Shown: positions 1 through 10,725 of the stretch, piece by piece
Position numbering within the stretch: position 1 is the first letter of the stretch
Layout of the letters: the number at the start of each line of letters is the position of its first letter
Assembly: GCF_963169125.1 (NCBI RefSeq)
Contig: NC_084802.1
Coordinates: forward strand, 32,828,107 to 32,892,106
Source of the DNA: Humulus lupulus
Taxonomy: Eukaryota > Streptophyta > Magnoliopsida > Rosales > Cannabaceae
DNA: 64,000 nucleotides
Reading direction: 5' to 3'
Program-made: the position numbers and the translations under genes
Notes under the pieces: generated by a model
What the model saw: only the letters and a program-made list of their open reading frames with translations
Told to the model about the DNA's origin: nothing
The model's database searches: none

Positions 1-1615
1 CCATATTCAGCCAATAACCCAAGCATGGATGACGTGAGGAGATATCTTTCATCTTCAGCAGCCTATTCAGCCAATACACCATTATTAGCAGAAAACATTG
101 AAAAAAAGTAGTTCAAGAAAAAGTCAAGGACCAAAAATATGAAGAGCTCTGCAGGAGACAATATAAAAGGTCCAAAGTCGTTCAATACATGGAAAAGACA
201 TATTTGACACTATAAATAACACAGACTCCTCATTTTTATTATCATTGCGACACGTCAATGCTAAATAATCTATATTTACATGGTAAATAAGATTTATCAA
301 TTACACAATAATTTCTTGCAAGATGAGTATACTAATGTTAGTTCATCCTTAATTTGACACTCAAGATTCAATGTCAATATTTCCTTCCTTAATTCAGACA
401 GTCTTGGTCTGACGTCAGAATTACTTCACATAGATGGAGACATTGAAACCCAGAATACTCACACACACTCACTCACCCACCCAACCACCAAGCTAGCCTC
501 TAGTAGCAGCACAGGAAAAGCAGCAAAGAGAGTAAAGTATTAGCATACCTTCAGTTCATGGGTCAATTTTAAATTATCTTCAAGATCACCTTTTCTACGT
601 GCCAGCTCATTTAAGGCTGAAGTTACAGCTTCATTTTGTTTCTCATCCATTGCCTATCAGTGAAAATACATTTTTGTCTTTAGACCATTGAAAACCAATA
701 TGACGATTATACCAGTGTCAAAAACAAGAAAACATTAATCAGAGAGCGGCTTGTCAAAAATCAAAAGATCATTGAACACTTCTGAAGAGATGATGAATAT
801 ACCAAACGCAAGTCCGCAAATTTCCTTTCCAATGCATACTTCTCATTAAGCAACCGCAGTTCCTAGTACCACGAAAATCATTGCATTCTCTCGGATGTGA
901 ACTTAAATCAGTAAATTGAGTATATCATTACTAGAGTATGAAGAAAGTCTATACCTTCACAGAGGCAACAGCAATTTGTTCACGAAGAAATCGGATCTCC
1001 TCTTCCTGTTTACTGACTAGTGAATACATTTCCTAATTACAAGAACTTTGTCAGTGTAAAAGGACAATATTTACTGAATTTCATTGTATGTTTAAATTGA
1101 AAGGGCATATACCATTGCTTCTCTGTCTTGAAGATGAACAAAGCTTCCATCTCCTTTTAAATTCTTTGGAGCAAATTGTGCTTCAGATTTATGCCTACAG
1201 AAGAAGAATATGAATGATCACTTACTTCATACACAGTCTATCATCTTGCACACAGTTAGAGAAGACTTAAAGAACACAAAACTTGATTAGAACATCTATG
1301 AAATATGAGATTTAGTTCCATTTAAGCTAGCTTAGGTGCATTTGAATCTCATTAAATTTCTTTGCAGCAATACCCCACTTCTTTCACCAAATTGACTGTC
1401 CTATATTTATGTCTGTGTCTGTAGTTATAAACCCCTGAAAAGCAGTCATATCTCTTTTTGTAAGGCTTCTAAAAACCCAACAACTCAAGCCCCAACTATG
1501 TACATAAAAGGAAGAGCTTGTGAAAACAAAGGCATTACCTATCTAAAGCATCAGAAGAATGCTTCTGAATACTATCATTGTTGAGCCAATGCGACACACC
1601 CTTATTAGAAGACAT
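1..1615 (-). CDS. Coiled-coil protein gene, 5' part (six exons, truncated by the window edge)
   Basis: Six exons on the minus strand, in coding order: 1539-1615, 1113-1194, 955-1032, 803-862, 549-653 and 1-62. All five introns have GT-AG ends, and phase is kept throughout (77+82 nt gives 53 codons; then 26, 20 and 35 whole codons). The start is the ATG at 1613-1615, and the protein begins MSSNKGVSHWLNND. From about residue 54 it is charged and heptad-like (KQEEEIRFLREQ, LNEKYALERKFADLR, ARRKGDLEDNLK), so a coiled coil is likely. The last visible exon carries a hydrophobic stretch, SSMLGLLAEYG. From memory this resembles a conserved plant coiled-coil family of poorly known function, so I give no symbol. 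The 3' part lies before position 1. It is the only convincing host gene here. Confidence 0.85.
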
Positions 1616-2150
1616 ATCATTAAAAGTTGAATCTTCTGTTTAAGACAACCTCTGATTGGACAATAACTGATGTTTTCCATCATAACCAACTGAGTGTCGC
1701 ATTTTTAACCCAATTCCATCTCCTTTGCCACGCTTTAAAGCCCAATTTTTTAACCAACCCAATATTTGTAAGCTACCAATGTTACGATAACACCTGCAAC
1801 CATCACCAGAAAAACGTAAGTAAAGAGAGAGAGAGAGAGAGAAACCCAAGTGAGAAAACATCAACAGAAGATCAAAAAAACTATTCTTTCAATCTGAAAT
1901 TGAGATAAACAAAATTGGGCAGCAATAAATAAAGAGTACAACCTTAACCTTCAGAGAATTTGGAAGCAAAAGAGTGAAAGTAAAAAGGGTACAAATACAA
2001 TGTGAAATGGCTTGTTTGTTTTTATGTTTACGTAGAGGGTGGAGGAGGAGGCCTGGTCGGTGATGTGGTCACAGATCCGATTCTCTCTCTCAAACTCAAG
2101 TGCCAAAAGAGAATGAAAGCTAATATCAAATGATATGGGCAGGGCAAGTC
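1616..2150 (-). promoter_or_regulatory. 5' leader and promoter region of the coiled-coil gene
   Basis: This lies directly upstream of the start codon at 1615 on the minus strand. It contains a CT-repeat (seen as AG on the plus strand, 1824-1842), a composition common in plant 5' leaders. A possible leader intron acceptor (TTGCAG on the minus strand) lies near 1796-1801, but I could not pair it with a clear donor. No TATA box stands out, and the transcription start is unknown. The short open frames here on both strands look like chance. Confidence 0.4.
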
Positions 2151-2627
2151 AGTCAATGCCCTTACCAGGTATATAAAAAATTGATTTTTGATAACAAATT
2201 GAGTATTTTATAAGGAAATGGACGCAAGTCAAAGGGTAGATAAGATACACATGAAAAATTGTAAACCGAAAGAGGAAAGAATTTTGGGAGTTAGAGAAAA
2301 TTGAAGGACATGAAATGAATGACAGGAAAAGAGGCGGCTAGGCTGCAATAGCTAGGATTCTTTCATCTATCCAATGCCCATCTCACACCTGTCATCTTCT
2401 GCTGCTGTATCTCATGGACACCAATGTGCCACCGCTCAATTCCTTTCCATGCATTTTATTGCCCTTTTGGAGATACAAAAACCCAATTGGAAATAGTTGT
2501 CTTTATATTTTATAATGTAATGTTCTCTTTCAACAGTAGTCCACTAATGTAAAAGATATATGATTTCAAAAAACACCCATAATTATACTCTAGTGATACT
2601 ATATTTCTACATTCTCCAACTCCACTC

Positions 2628-2663
<36 letters not shown>

Positions 2664-2708
2664 TATAAGATCAAAAAAACACATTTGAATGTTTTTATAT
2701 ACTCTTAA
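2151..2708. repeat. AT-rich intergenic DNA with a TAA microsatellite
   Basis: I see no gene here. A perfect (TAA)n run of about 11 units occupies 2629-2662. The rest is AT-rich spacer between the coiled-coil gene's promoter and the first retroelement. Confidence 0.7.
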
Positions 2709-3853
2709 TGTTATATTATTTATAATATAATATTTAGATTAAATAATGTGACAAAGTGTCATATATATGAGAGTTACATTTTTGATAGTGTGAATATATA
2801 AATGTGTAATATATTTGGAGTTACAAAAATAGTTACAAATTTGTAACTCAAATATTACTCAATAATATGTAGATTTGATATTATACATTTTGATTTGAAT
2901 TTGTCAAAACCATAAGTGATATGGTTGTTGGAGACATGATTTTAGCACACATAACGTGTTTGGAGGTTATAAAGTCATGTGAGAAGAGTATAAAATCATT
3001 TAGAAAAATTACACAAAATAATGTGCTGAAAATGAGTTGTGGGCGCGGTCACAAGTGTTCCTAGCCACGGCCTGGGGAACTGAGGCTCACAGCCATGGCC
3101 AGAAATAGCTTTGGCCGCGAGCAGTGAGGCTAACAGCCAAAGCCATTTTTCCATTTCCACTTTGAACAGTTCTAACAATTCATGTAACTCTCAAAACTCA
3201 TTTTTAATTCCATAGACATCAAATTAAACATTGATAACACTCATGGGGTTGGTGGAATTTGAAATTCAAAGGGTGTCTCAAAACTCTATAAATGGGAGTC
3301 TATTGCTCACTTGTAAGACACATCATTTTCTATCCACTAGAGTGTAACGCCCTGGCTACCCCAGAACAGTTACGGTGAACGGTGGACCGGAAATTTGACT
3401 CGTTACCTGAGTCCTTTGGTCAAAAACGTGCTCTAGGTGCAATTAACGGGTTAAGGCATAAAACCAATAAAAAGGAAATGGAGATTTTTTACTACAAACT
3501 GCTCTGCAGAGCTAAACAAAACATTTACAAGTGGTTCTCAGTACAAAATGGTCATTACAGTTTTAAATTTACAATCCCGCCGACCTAAGCGGCAAAAGTA
3601 GGGTAAACCCCCTAGTTCCTCTGAGAACACCTTGACCGTGGTGGTCAAGCGGCCGCATATGTACACACCACCACATCAGCTCTCCACTCAAGGCTAGGTG
3701 AGCTTTTCTTTCCCTTTACCTGCACCACATAGCACCCATGAGCCAAAGCCCAGCAAGAAAACATAACACTTCTCATAAACATTATCAAATGATTAGCATT
3801 ATAATCATACTGAACATAAAGCTTTCAACAAGCAAATGAACATCACATGATTT

Positions 3854-3953
3854 TAGCGGGAGAGTGGCTGCTAGGTAAGCCACTAGCCTCCAGGCTCTGT
3901 TTTCTAGCGGGAGAGTGGCTGCCAGGTAAGCCACCAGCCTCCAAGCTCTGTTT
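3854..3953. repeat. About 50 bp tandem duplication in the LTR
   Basis: Two head-to-tail copies, each starting TAGCGGGAGAGTGGCTGC, at 3854 and 3905, with a few differences. Each holds an imperfect palindrome around GTGGCT...AGCCAC. The same pair occurs in the other LTR about 7383 bp further on. Confidence 0.85.
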
Positions 3954-4089
3954 GTTCATCGACCCTCAGGGTCGGTCAGGCATTAATGCTCCTTGAGTCA
4001 TTCAATGCTAATAGCCGATTAGATCTAATCTCCGTTGGCTTGCGTGAACCACGCTAAGTCCATCCTTGACAAATAAGTCAACGCTAAGT

Positions 4090-4291
4090 GACCAGTGTCC
4101 AGTATCACTGCCGAACTTGACTAATAAGTCACAGCTTCACAGCTGACACTAACACCTTTGCCAATTCTGACTGACAAGTCAGTGCAACGTGACCAGTGCC
4201 CAGTACCACTGCCGAACCTGACTAATCAGTCACAGCTTCACAGTTGATACTAGCACCTTTGCCAAACCTGACTAATTAGTCAGTGCTATGC
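4090..4291. repeat. 101 bp tandem duplication in the LTR
   Basis: Two copies of about 101 bp (4090-4190 and 4191-4291), each starting GACCAGTG and carrying two short palindromes such as TGACTAATNAGTCA. The matching pair in the other LTR is at about 11473-11674. Related sequence occurs in the other Tekay-like LTRs here, so it is an old feature of the family. Confidence 0.85.
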
Positions 4292-4645
4292 ACAAGCGAA
4301 CAACATATGCTAAGCATTCCATGTTCAATCCATGTCCATATTACATAACCAACATGCCTCACAAACATCCATGCATGTCACACTTGGGGTGCAGTTTTCT
4401 TACCTCCGGTTCGAGCAAGAACAAATAAAAGAGTGACCCTGAGAACGATCGACTTTTTGGTCCTTTAGCGGTTACCTGGTCATAACCAAATCATGGGATT
4501 CTATCAATAAAATGAATAATAAAAGGTTCCCAAACCAAAACCTAACCTCCGGGACCTCAAACACTACCCAACCGGGTGGTAGGTTCATTCCCGAGGCCTT
4601 AGGCTTGAATCCCCATGCTAAAAAGCTCACTTTGGCCAAAAATGC

Positions 4646-4737
4646 CTTAAGGGCCGCGGCCCGCCCCTCAAACAGAGGCGCCCAAACTCAGATTTCACCA
4701 AGGGCCGCGGCTCTCCCTGGCCATGCTGCGGCGCAAC
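4646..4737. repeat. GC-rich palindromic cassette in the LTR
   Basis: This stretch has two CCGCGG cores and one degenerate copy (GCTGCGGCGC) spaced 40-60 bp apart, in an LTR that is otherwise AT-leaning. The same cassette is at about 12029-12120 in the other LTR. Similar segments occur at the matching place in the other Tekay-like LTRs and in two LTRs of other families. Confidence 0.8.
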
Positions 4738-5739
4738 ACCCAGTTCAGCCAAAACCCCTGTTTTTCTTCCTCTACGATTTCTCTTAGAACCAACCCTTCA
4801 AACCCAGTTTAAACACCACCCAAACCTCTTTCAAACACCCATTTAAACCTCCAAACATCACCCATAACTCTCCCCCATCATAACCCAAGTAAAACCCCAC
4901 AAGAACTCCCCTTGATTCCAACTTTCCACACCAAATTCCAAAGCTGAAATCCTAAAACGAAAACAGAGCATACATGGAAATTAATGGCTAGAATCTTACC
5001 TCAAGTTCAGGTTATGGTGCTCTTCCACTGTGGAACACTCTCCCAAAGTGTCAGGACCTAGCTCCCAAGCTCAAATCCTCAACAAGATCACAAAAACTCA
5101 CAAGGGGAATGAAGGAAGGTGAAGGTACGGGAAGGATGAAGCAAACTCTGTTTTGGGTTCTGTTTTACAGCCATCTATACATCATATATATCCAAATCAC
5201 AAATGACCATTATACCCCTAGGTCTAATAAAGCTCCTATAACCACTTCAAGGGTAATTTTGACATTTTCCACCTACACCGTTAATCATAATTAACGCTTC
5301 CCTTTTCCCGCTAATCTCAATATCCTCAAACACCAATATTTCACCTCCCGTTACCCTTTAATCCCCGGTAACACTCTAAACATTAAAAGCACCCCGAGAC
5401 TCACCCCGAGCCCCGAGCTTAAGCCCGTTATGACCAAACTGATGTTTAACATTCCTTGATCGTCTCATGCCAAATAGCTCGAACAAACCCACATCATAAT
5501 GTGGTCTCAAGATATATCACCAACATGCGTACAAATAATTAATTTACCCTCAACGGGCCAAATTACCATCACACCCCTGTAATAAGAAATATGGACACAT
5601 ATGCATGCATTTCACATCATATCATATTATAATCAATATATACATGCATTTAATCAATTAATAACTTAATTAAGCAAGTATGGCCCTCCCGGCCTACTGT
5701 TCACGCCGTTAAACACAACGGAGAATTCGGGACATTACA

Positions 5740-5753
5740 ACTATCCCCTCCTT
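5740..5753 (-). other. Polypurine tract of the complete Tekay element
   Basis: On the minus strand AAGGAGGGGATAGT lies directly before the 3' LTR. This is the expected site for plus-strand DNA priming. The decayed sister element has nearly the same tract at 54935-54948. Confidence 0.9.
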
Positions 5754-5774
5754 ACTGAAATTTCGTCCCCGAAA

Positions 5775-8700
5775 TTACCTGAACAGCTCGGGATACTGAC
5801 TCTGCATATCTGACTCCAGCTCCCAGGTCGCCTCCTCGACCTTGCTGTTCCTCCACAATACCTTAACCAAAGGTATTGTCTTATTCCTGAGGACCTTGTC
5901 ATTTCTATCAAGTATCTGAACTGGCTGCTCCTCAAAGGAGAGATCTGGTTCAAGCTCCAGATCTTCATAACTCAGAATATGGCCCACATCAGACACATAC
6001 CTCCGAAGAGCTGATACATGAAATTCATTATGCACGGCAGACAACGCCGGAGGCAAAGCCAACCTGTAAGCCACCTGACCAATCCTCTCCAGGATCTCAA
6101 ATGGACCTACAAATCTAGAACTCAGCTTGCCTTTCTTCCCAAACCTTCTCACCCCTTTCCATGGTGAGACTCTGAGGAAAACATAGTCTCCTACCTGAAA
6201 CTCCACGTTCCTGCGCTTGGGATCTGCATAGCTCTTCTGTCTACTCTGAGAAGCAAGCATTCTAGCTCTAATCTTCTCTATAGCCTCACTGGTCCTCTGA
6301 ACTGCTTCAGGACCTAAGTATCTCCTTTCCCCTGTCTCATCCCAATGAATGGGAGATCTGCACTTCCTACCATATAGCATCTCATAAGGTGCTACTCCAA
6401 TGGTAGATTGGTAACTGTTGTTGTAGGAGAATTCTATCAAAGGCAGATACTTACTCCAAGAACCACCGAAATCCAGCACACACGCTCTCAGCATGTCCTC
6501 TAAAATCTGGATCGTCCTCTCAGATTGCCCATCTGTCTGAGGATGATAAGCTGTACTGAATTTCAACTTTGTCCCCATGGCTTTCTGCAAACTTCCCCAA
6601 AACTTGGAAGTAAAAGTGGGGTCCCGATCTGACACGATCGACCTAGGTGCACCATGGAGCCGCACGATCTCTCTCACATAGAAATCTGCATACTGATCAA
6701 CCGTATATGTAGTCCTCACTGGCAGAAAGTGAGCTGACTTGGTGTAGCGATCCACTATCACCCAAATAGAATCATACTGACCAGTAGTCCTGGGTAAGCC
6801 CACCACAAAATCCATTGTGATGTCTTCCCACTTCCACTCTGGAATATCCAGAGGCTGCAGTGACCCTGCCGGCCTCTGATGCTCAGCCTTGACTTGTTGA
6901 CATGTCAAGCACTTAGCCACATACTCTACTACATCTCTCTTCATCCCCGGCCACCAGTATAATGATCTCACATCCTGGTACATCTTTGTGGTGCCTGGAT
7001 GTAAAGAGTAAGGTGTAGTATGAGATTCATCCAGAATCTCTCGCCTCAATGCAATGTCTAACGGAACACATATCCGCCCCTTGTATCTCAACAAGCCTAC
7101 CTCAGACACTGTATAATCCCTAGATGCTCCAGCCAGAACATCCTCTCTAATCCTGATCAGCTGTGGATCACTCAACTGACCCTCTTTGATCCTCTCTAAC
7201 AGTGTAGACTGTAGCGTAATGTTAGCCAACTGGCCCACCAGCAACTCTATACCAGCTCTGGTCATATCATCTGCTAACTCTCTGGCTAACAGCCTCATAC
7301 CATGAATCTGCCCCAGACCTTTCCGGCTCAAAGCATCAGCTACCACGTTGGCTTTCCCTGGGTGATACAAGATCTCACAATCATAGTCTTTCACTAACTC
7401 CAGCCAACACCTTTGCCTCATATTCAGGTCTTTCTGGGTGAAGAAGTACTTCAGACTCTTGTGGTCTGTATAGATCTCACACTTCTCTCCATAGAGATAG
7501 TGCCTCCATATCTTCAAAGAAAAAACCACAGCTGCCAACTCCAGATCATGAGTAGGATACCTCTTTTCATACTCCTTCAACTGACGAGAAGCATAGGCAA
7601 TAACTCTCTCTGATTGCATCAGAACACAGCCCAAACCCTGATGAGATGCATCACAGTAAATCACAAACTTCTCCTGGTCTGTCGGAAGACTCAGAATCGG
7701 AGCTGTAATCAACCTCTGCTTCAGTTCCTGGAAGCTGTTCTCACACTTATCTGACCACACAAACTTCTGGCTCTTGCGTGTCAGCTCAGTCAAAGCACTA
7801 GCAATCTTTGAGAACCCTTCCACGAACCGCCTGTAATAACCTGCCAACCCAAGGAAACTTTTAACCTCAGAAGCATTCTTTGGCCTTGGCCAATCTCTGA
7901 CCGCTTCGATATTTGCTGGATCCACCTTAATCCCCTCCTTACTGACAATATGTCCAAGAAAGGATACCTGAGACAACCAGAATTCACACTGCTTGAACTT
8001 AGCAAACAATCTATGTTCTCTCAGTCTCTGTAGAACCAACCTCAGATGCTGCTCATGTTCCAACTCAGTCTGAGAATATACCAGAATATCATCGATGAAG
8101 ACGATCACAAACTGGTTTAAGTAATCCTTGAACACTCTGTTCATCATATCCATGAAAGCAGCAGGGGCATTAGTCAATCCAAATGACATAACCAGAAACT
8201 CATAATGCCCATACCTGGTACGAAAAGCAGTCTTCGGTATGTCTCCCTCCTTGACCCTCAACTGATGATAACCAGAACGAAGGTCGATCTTAGAGAATAC
8301 CTTCATACCTTGCAGCTGATCGAACAGATCATCTATCCTTGGCAAAGGATACTTATTCTTAATTGTCAACTTATTCAGTTCCCTGTAATCTATACACATT
8401 CTTAGAGAACCATCTTTCTTTTTCACAAACAAAACTGGCGCACCCCAGGGTGAGAAACTAGGTCTGATGAAACTCATATCTAGCAGCTCTTGCAACTGCA
8501 CTTTTAACTCTTTCAACTCAGCTGGGGCCATTCTGTATGGTGCTCTAGACACTGACTTCGTCCCTGGTGCCAATTCTATAACGAACTCAATCTCCCTGTG
8601 TGGTGGCAATCCTGGCAAATCCTCTGGAAACACATCCAGAAACTCACATACAAGTCTGGTATCCTCTGGTCTCACTGGCATGACCCGGGTGGTATCAACC

Positions 8701-9914
8701 ACACTGGCTAAGAATCCAATGCAGCCTCTCTGCAGTAGATCCCTGGCCCTCAACACAGAAATCATAGGAACACGAGGTCCATGCACAGTGCCAACGAATA
8801 CAAAAGGATCCTCACCTTCAGGCTCAAAGGTGACCATCTTCCTTCTGCAGTCAATAGTTGCCCCATACTTTGCCAACCAATCCATACCCAGTATCATATC
8901 GAAGTCAGTCATAACTAACTCTATCAAGTCCACTGACAACTCTCTGCCCTCTACTGTCACTGGCAAAGATCTGACCCACCTTCTGGACACCACTATCTCC
9001 CCAGTGGGTAACAAGGTACCAAACCCCACAGCATAGAAATCACAAGGTCTACACAACCTATCAATAACGCTACTAGCAACAAAGGAATGCGTAGCACCAG
9101 AATCAATTAACACACGATACGGGGTTCCTGCACTAAGAAGCTGACCTGTAACAACTGAGGGGGAAGCCTCAGCTTCTGCTTGAGTCAACGTGAACACTCG
9201 AGCTGGGGCCGAGCTGTCCACCTTTCTGGGTTCCTCTTTCCCTATCTGAGGGCAATCTTTCTTAAGGTGACCCACTACTCCACACAGAAAGCAGGCCTTT
9301 GCCCTACACTCTCCCAAATGCCGCCTCTTGCACCTAGGGCATTCAGGACGAGCCTTCCAGGCTTCATTGCTCCCAGGACGACCTATTGTAACACCACGAG
9401 GTCTCCTGTCAGGACCTGGAATTGGGAAGGTATCAGGAACCTTCCTCTTCTGATCACTGGGGCCAACACCCCTACCAGAACCAACAAATGGAGGACCTGG
9501 CCTCCTGAAATCTCTTCTGGCTGCATTGTCACGCCAGATCTTAATCTCTGCACTCTCAGCTGTGAGTGCCTTCTCCACCACCTGTGTATAAGTAGTGACT
9601 CCTCCCACAGTGGTGATACGAACGTCACGAGCTAACCTGGGTTGTAGCCCCTGGAGGAATCTCTCTCTCCTGGTCCCATCAGTGGGCACCAGCTCTTTGG
9701 CAAACTTTGCCAAACGATCAAACCTTAAGGCATATTCAGTAACTGATAAGCTTCCCTGAAGTAGCCTCATAAACTCATCGGCCTTCGCCGCTCTTATAGC
9801 ATCATTATAGTACTTCTCATTAAACAAGGTCTGAAATTCCTCCCAGCTCAGGAGATTAACATCTTTGGTCTGACCAACCACTTCCCACCATATCCGGGCA
9901 TCTTCCCGAAACAT
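5775..9914 (-). CDS. gag-pol: Gag-pol polyprotein (main part): zinc knuckle, PR, RT, RNase H, integrase, chromodomain
   Basis: This 1379-codon frame encodes the retrotransposon polyprotein. In order: rest of the gag capsid region (1-200); CCHC zinc knuckle [14 protein letters not shown] (about 208); aspartic protease with DSGATHSF (about 270); RT with FIDDILVYS at its active site (about 605); RNase H starting at [10 protein letters not shown] (about 755); integrase with an HHCC zinc region (about 960-1010, ending CLTCQQ) and a DDE core (D in MDFVVG, D in VSDRDP, E in DGQSERT); and a chromodomain-like end containing VLWRN and EEATWE. All catalytic residues I looked for are present. The first ATG directly follows a stop in the same frame, so it is not the true start. 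The frame runs to a natural stop near the polypurine tract. Confidence 0.95.
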   Translation of the reverse strand: MFREDARIWWEVVGQTKDVNLLSWEEFQTLFNEKYYNDAIRAAKADEFMRLLQGSLSVTEYALRFDRLAKFAKELVPTDGTRRERFLQGLQPRLARDVRITTVGGVTTYTQVVEKALTAESAEIKIWRDNAARRDFRRPGPPFVGSGRGVGPSDQKRKVPDTFPIPGPDRRPRGVTIGRPGSNEAWKARPECPRCKRRHLGECRAKACFLCGVVGHLKKDCPQIGKEEPRKVDSSAPARVFTLTQAEAEASPSVVTGQLLSAGTPYRVLIDSGATHSFVASSVIDRLCRPCDFYAVGFGTLLPTGEIVVSRRWVRSLPVTVEGRELSVDLIELVMTDFDMILGMDWLAKYGATIDCRRKMVTFEPEGEDPFVFVGTVHGPRVPMISVLRARDLLQRGCIGFLASVVDTTRVMPVRPEDTRLVCEFLDVFPEDLPGLPPHREIEFVIELAPGTKSVSRAPYRMAPAELKELKVQLQELLDMSFIRPSFSPWGAPVLFVKKKDGSLRMCIDYRELNKLTIKNKYPLPRIDDLFDQLQGMKVFSKIDLRSGYHQLRVKEGDIPKTAFRTRYGHYEFLVMSFGLTNAPAAFMDMMNRVFKDYLNQFVIVFIDDILVYSQTELEHEQHLRLVLQRLREHRLFAKFKQCEFWLSQVSFLGHIVSKEGIKVDPANIEAVRDWPRPKNASEVKSFLGLAGYYRRFVEGFSKIASALTELTRKSQKFVWSDKCENSFQELKQRLITAPILSLPTDQEKFVIYCDASHQGLGCVLMQSERVIAYASRQLKEYEKRYPTHDLELAAVVFSLKIWRHYLYGEKCEIYTDHKSLKYFFTQKDLNMRQRCWLELVKDYDCEILYHPGKANVVADALSRKGLGQIHGMRLLARELADDMTRAGIELLVGQLANITLQSTLLERIKEGQLSDPQLIRIREDVLAGASRDYTVSEVGLLRYKGRICVPLDIALRREILDESHTTPYSLHPGTTKMYQDVRSLYWWPGMKRDVVEYVAKCLTCQQVKAEHQRPAGSLQPLDIPEWKWEDITMDFVVGLPRTTGQYDSIWVIVDRYTKSAHFLPVRTTYTVDQYADFYVREIVRLHGAPRSIVSDRDPTFTSKFWGSLQKAMGTKLKFSTAYHPQTDGQSERTIQILEDMLRACVLDFGGSWSKYLPLIEFSYNNSYQSTIGVAPYEMLYGRKCRSPIHWDETGERRYLGPEAVQRTSEAIEKIRARMLASQSRQKSYADPKRRNVEFQVGDYVFLRVSPWKGVRRFGKKGKLSSRFVGPFEILERIGQVAYRLALPPALSAVHNEFHVSALRRYVSDVGHILSYEDLELEPDLSFEEQPVQILDRNDKVLRNKTIPLVKVLWRNSKVEEATWELESDMQSQYPELFR

Positions 9915-10346
9915 TTAGGCAGCATAGGCCACCCTCTCACTACCCACTGCCTTCATAAAGTCAAGAATAGTGTTAAGCATGCTCATCCATTGTTCAGCTT
10001 TGATAGGATCAGCGCTGCCTTCAAAAACAGGAGGTTGCTGTTTCCTGAACCGCTCATAAAGAGGTTCCAATCTGCTTTCAACCCCAGGCTGCTGCCCAAT
10101 AACTGGCACTGACACAGAAGGTGCCTCTGACACATTAACCACTGCAAGCACTTGTTGCTGCCTCAGGAGACGAAGCTCCTCCCCCTGTTTCAGCACTATA
10201 GCCTGCAAATCACTAAACAACTGTTGCCAGTTTGCCGGTGCTGGCTGTGGAATCTGGGATTGGTCATTCTCTTGACCCTGACTATTGTCATTATTCTGAC
10301 CTTGACCACTCTGGCCAGCTGTAGTGTCTGTCTGTTCTGGGTTCAT
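9915..10346 (-). CDS. gag: N-terminal part of gag, cut off by an in-frame stop
   Basis: The protein begins MNPEQTDTTAGQ at 10346, about 365 nt inside the primer site. It has a glutamine- and asparagine-rich start, then the beginning of a retrotransposon gag domain (FEGSADPIKAEQWM). After 143 codons a TAA (9915-9917) ends it. The next frame continues in the same phase with DARIWW, a normal continuation of this gag family, so the stop is most likely a nonsense mutation inside capsid. It sits in the middle of a domain, which argues against programmed readthrough. Confidence 0.9.
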   Translation of the reverse strand: MNPEQTDTTAGQSGQGQNNDNSQGQENDQSQIPQPAPANWQQLFSDLQAIVLKQGEELRLLRQQQVLAVVNVSEAPSVSVPVIGQQPGVESRLEPLYERFRKQQPPVFEGSADPIKAEQWMSMLNTILDFMKAVGSERVAYAA

Positions 10347-10710
10347 TCTGTCACTGATACCTTACTGAAACAATAATCAATACGGCCAGTCAGGTAGTAA
10401 TAACTAAACCTCTTGCCGCCTCACGGTCCAAGAACAAGCAGACAATTATCATATTCCACAGTCATTCAATATGCACAAACAGATACATGTTTATGGCACT
10501 CAGCACTCAGCATGTATCACATAACAGTTCATAATATTTCAGGGGCACAAGGCCAACACAGTGACTCATGCATACAGGTAAAGCATTTGCACCACATTTA
10601 GGCAGTTATGCACATAACTACATAAAGAGTTACCAAACCAAGAGTCGAGCTTGACTTCAGTGATGTGTGTACATGCCCAGCCAGTCTACAGGAAACTTAA
10701 CCTTGGCATT

Positions 10711-10722
10711 GCTCTGATACCA
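10711..10722 (-). other. Primer binding site, initiator-Met tRNA
   Basis: On the minus strand TGGTATCAGAGC begins 3 bp inside the 5' LTR. This is the classic complement of the plant initiator-Met tRNA 3' end. Confidence 0.95.
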
Positions 10723-10725
10723 AGT

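Larger units (their letters stand above)
3343..5739 (-). repeat. 3' LTR of the complete Tekay element
   Basis: This LTR is 2397 bp. On the minus strand it begins TGTAATGTCCC and ends GGCGTTACA, giving TG...CA ends. It contains two tandem repeats (3854-3953 and 4090-4291) and a CCGCGG-rich cassette (4646-4737). The short open frames at 4512-4787 and 5109-5294 recur identically in the other LTR and look like chance. Confidence 0.95.

Noticed and set aside
1640..1864. Minus-strand open frame just upstream of the coiled-coil gene
   Set aside because: It lies in the 5' leader, is low in complexity (CT repeat), ends before the true ATG, and is not in frame with it.
1824..2662. CRISPR-like or array-like spacing of short repeats
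   Set aside because: Only simple microsatellites (AG)n and (TAA)n are present; this is plant nuclear DNA.
4512..4787. Open frame of 91 codons present twice (also 11895-12170)
   Set aside because: Both copies lie in the two LTRs of one element. It has no domain and is explained by LTR identity.
8467..9036. Plus-strand open frame of 189 codons
   Set aside because: It is the antisense shadow of the protease and RT region of the intact gag-pol frame.
9915..9917. Programmed stop readthrough between gag and pol in the intact Tekay element
   Set aside because: The stop is inside the capsid region, well before the zinc knuckle and protease, so a mutation is the simpler explanation.
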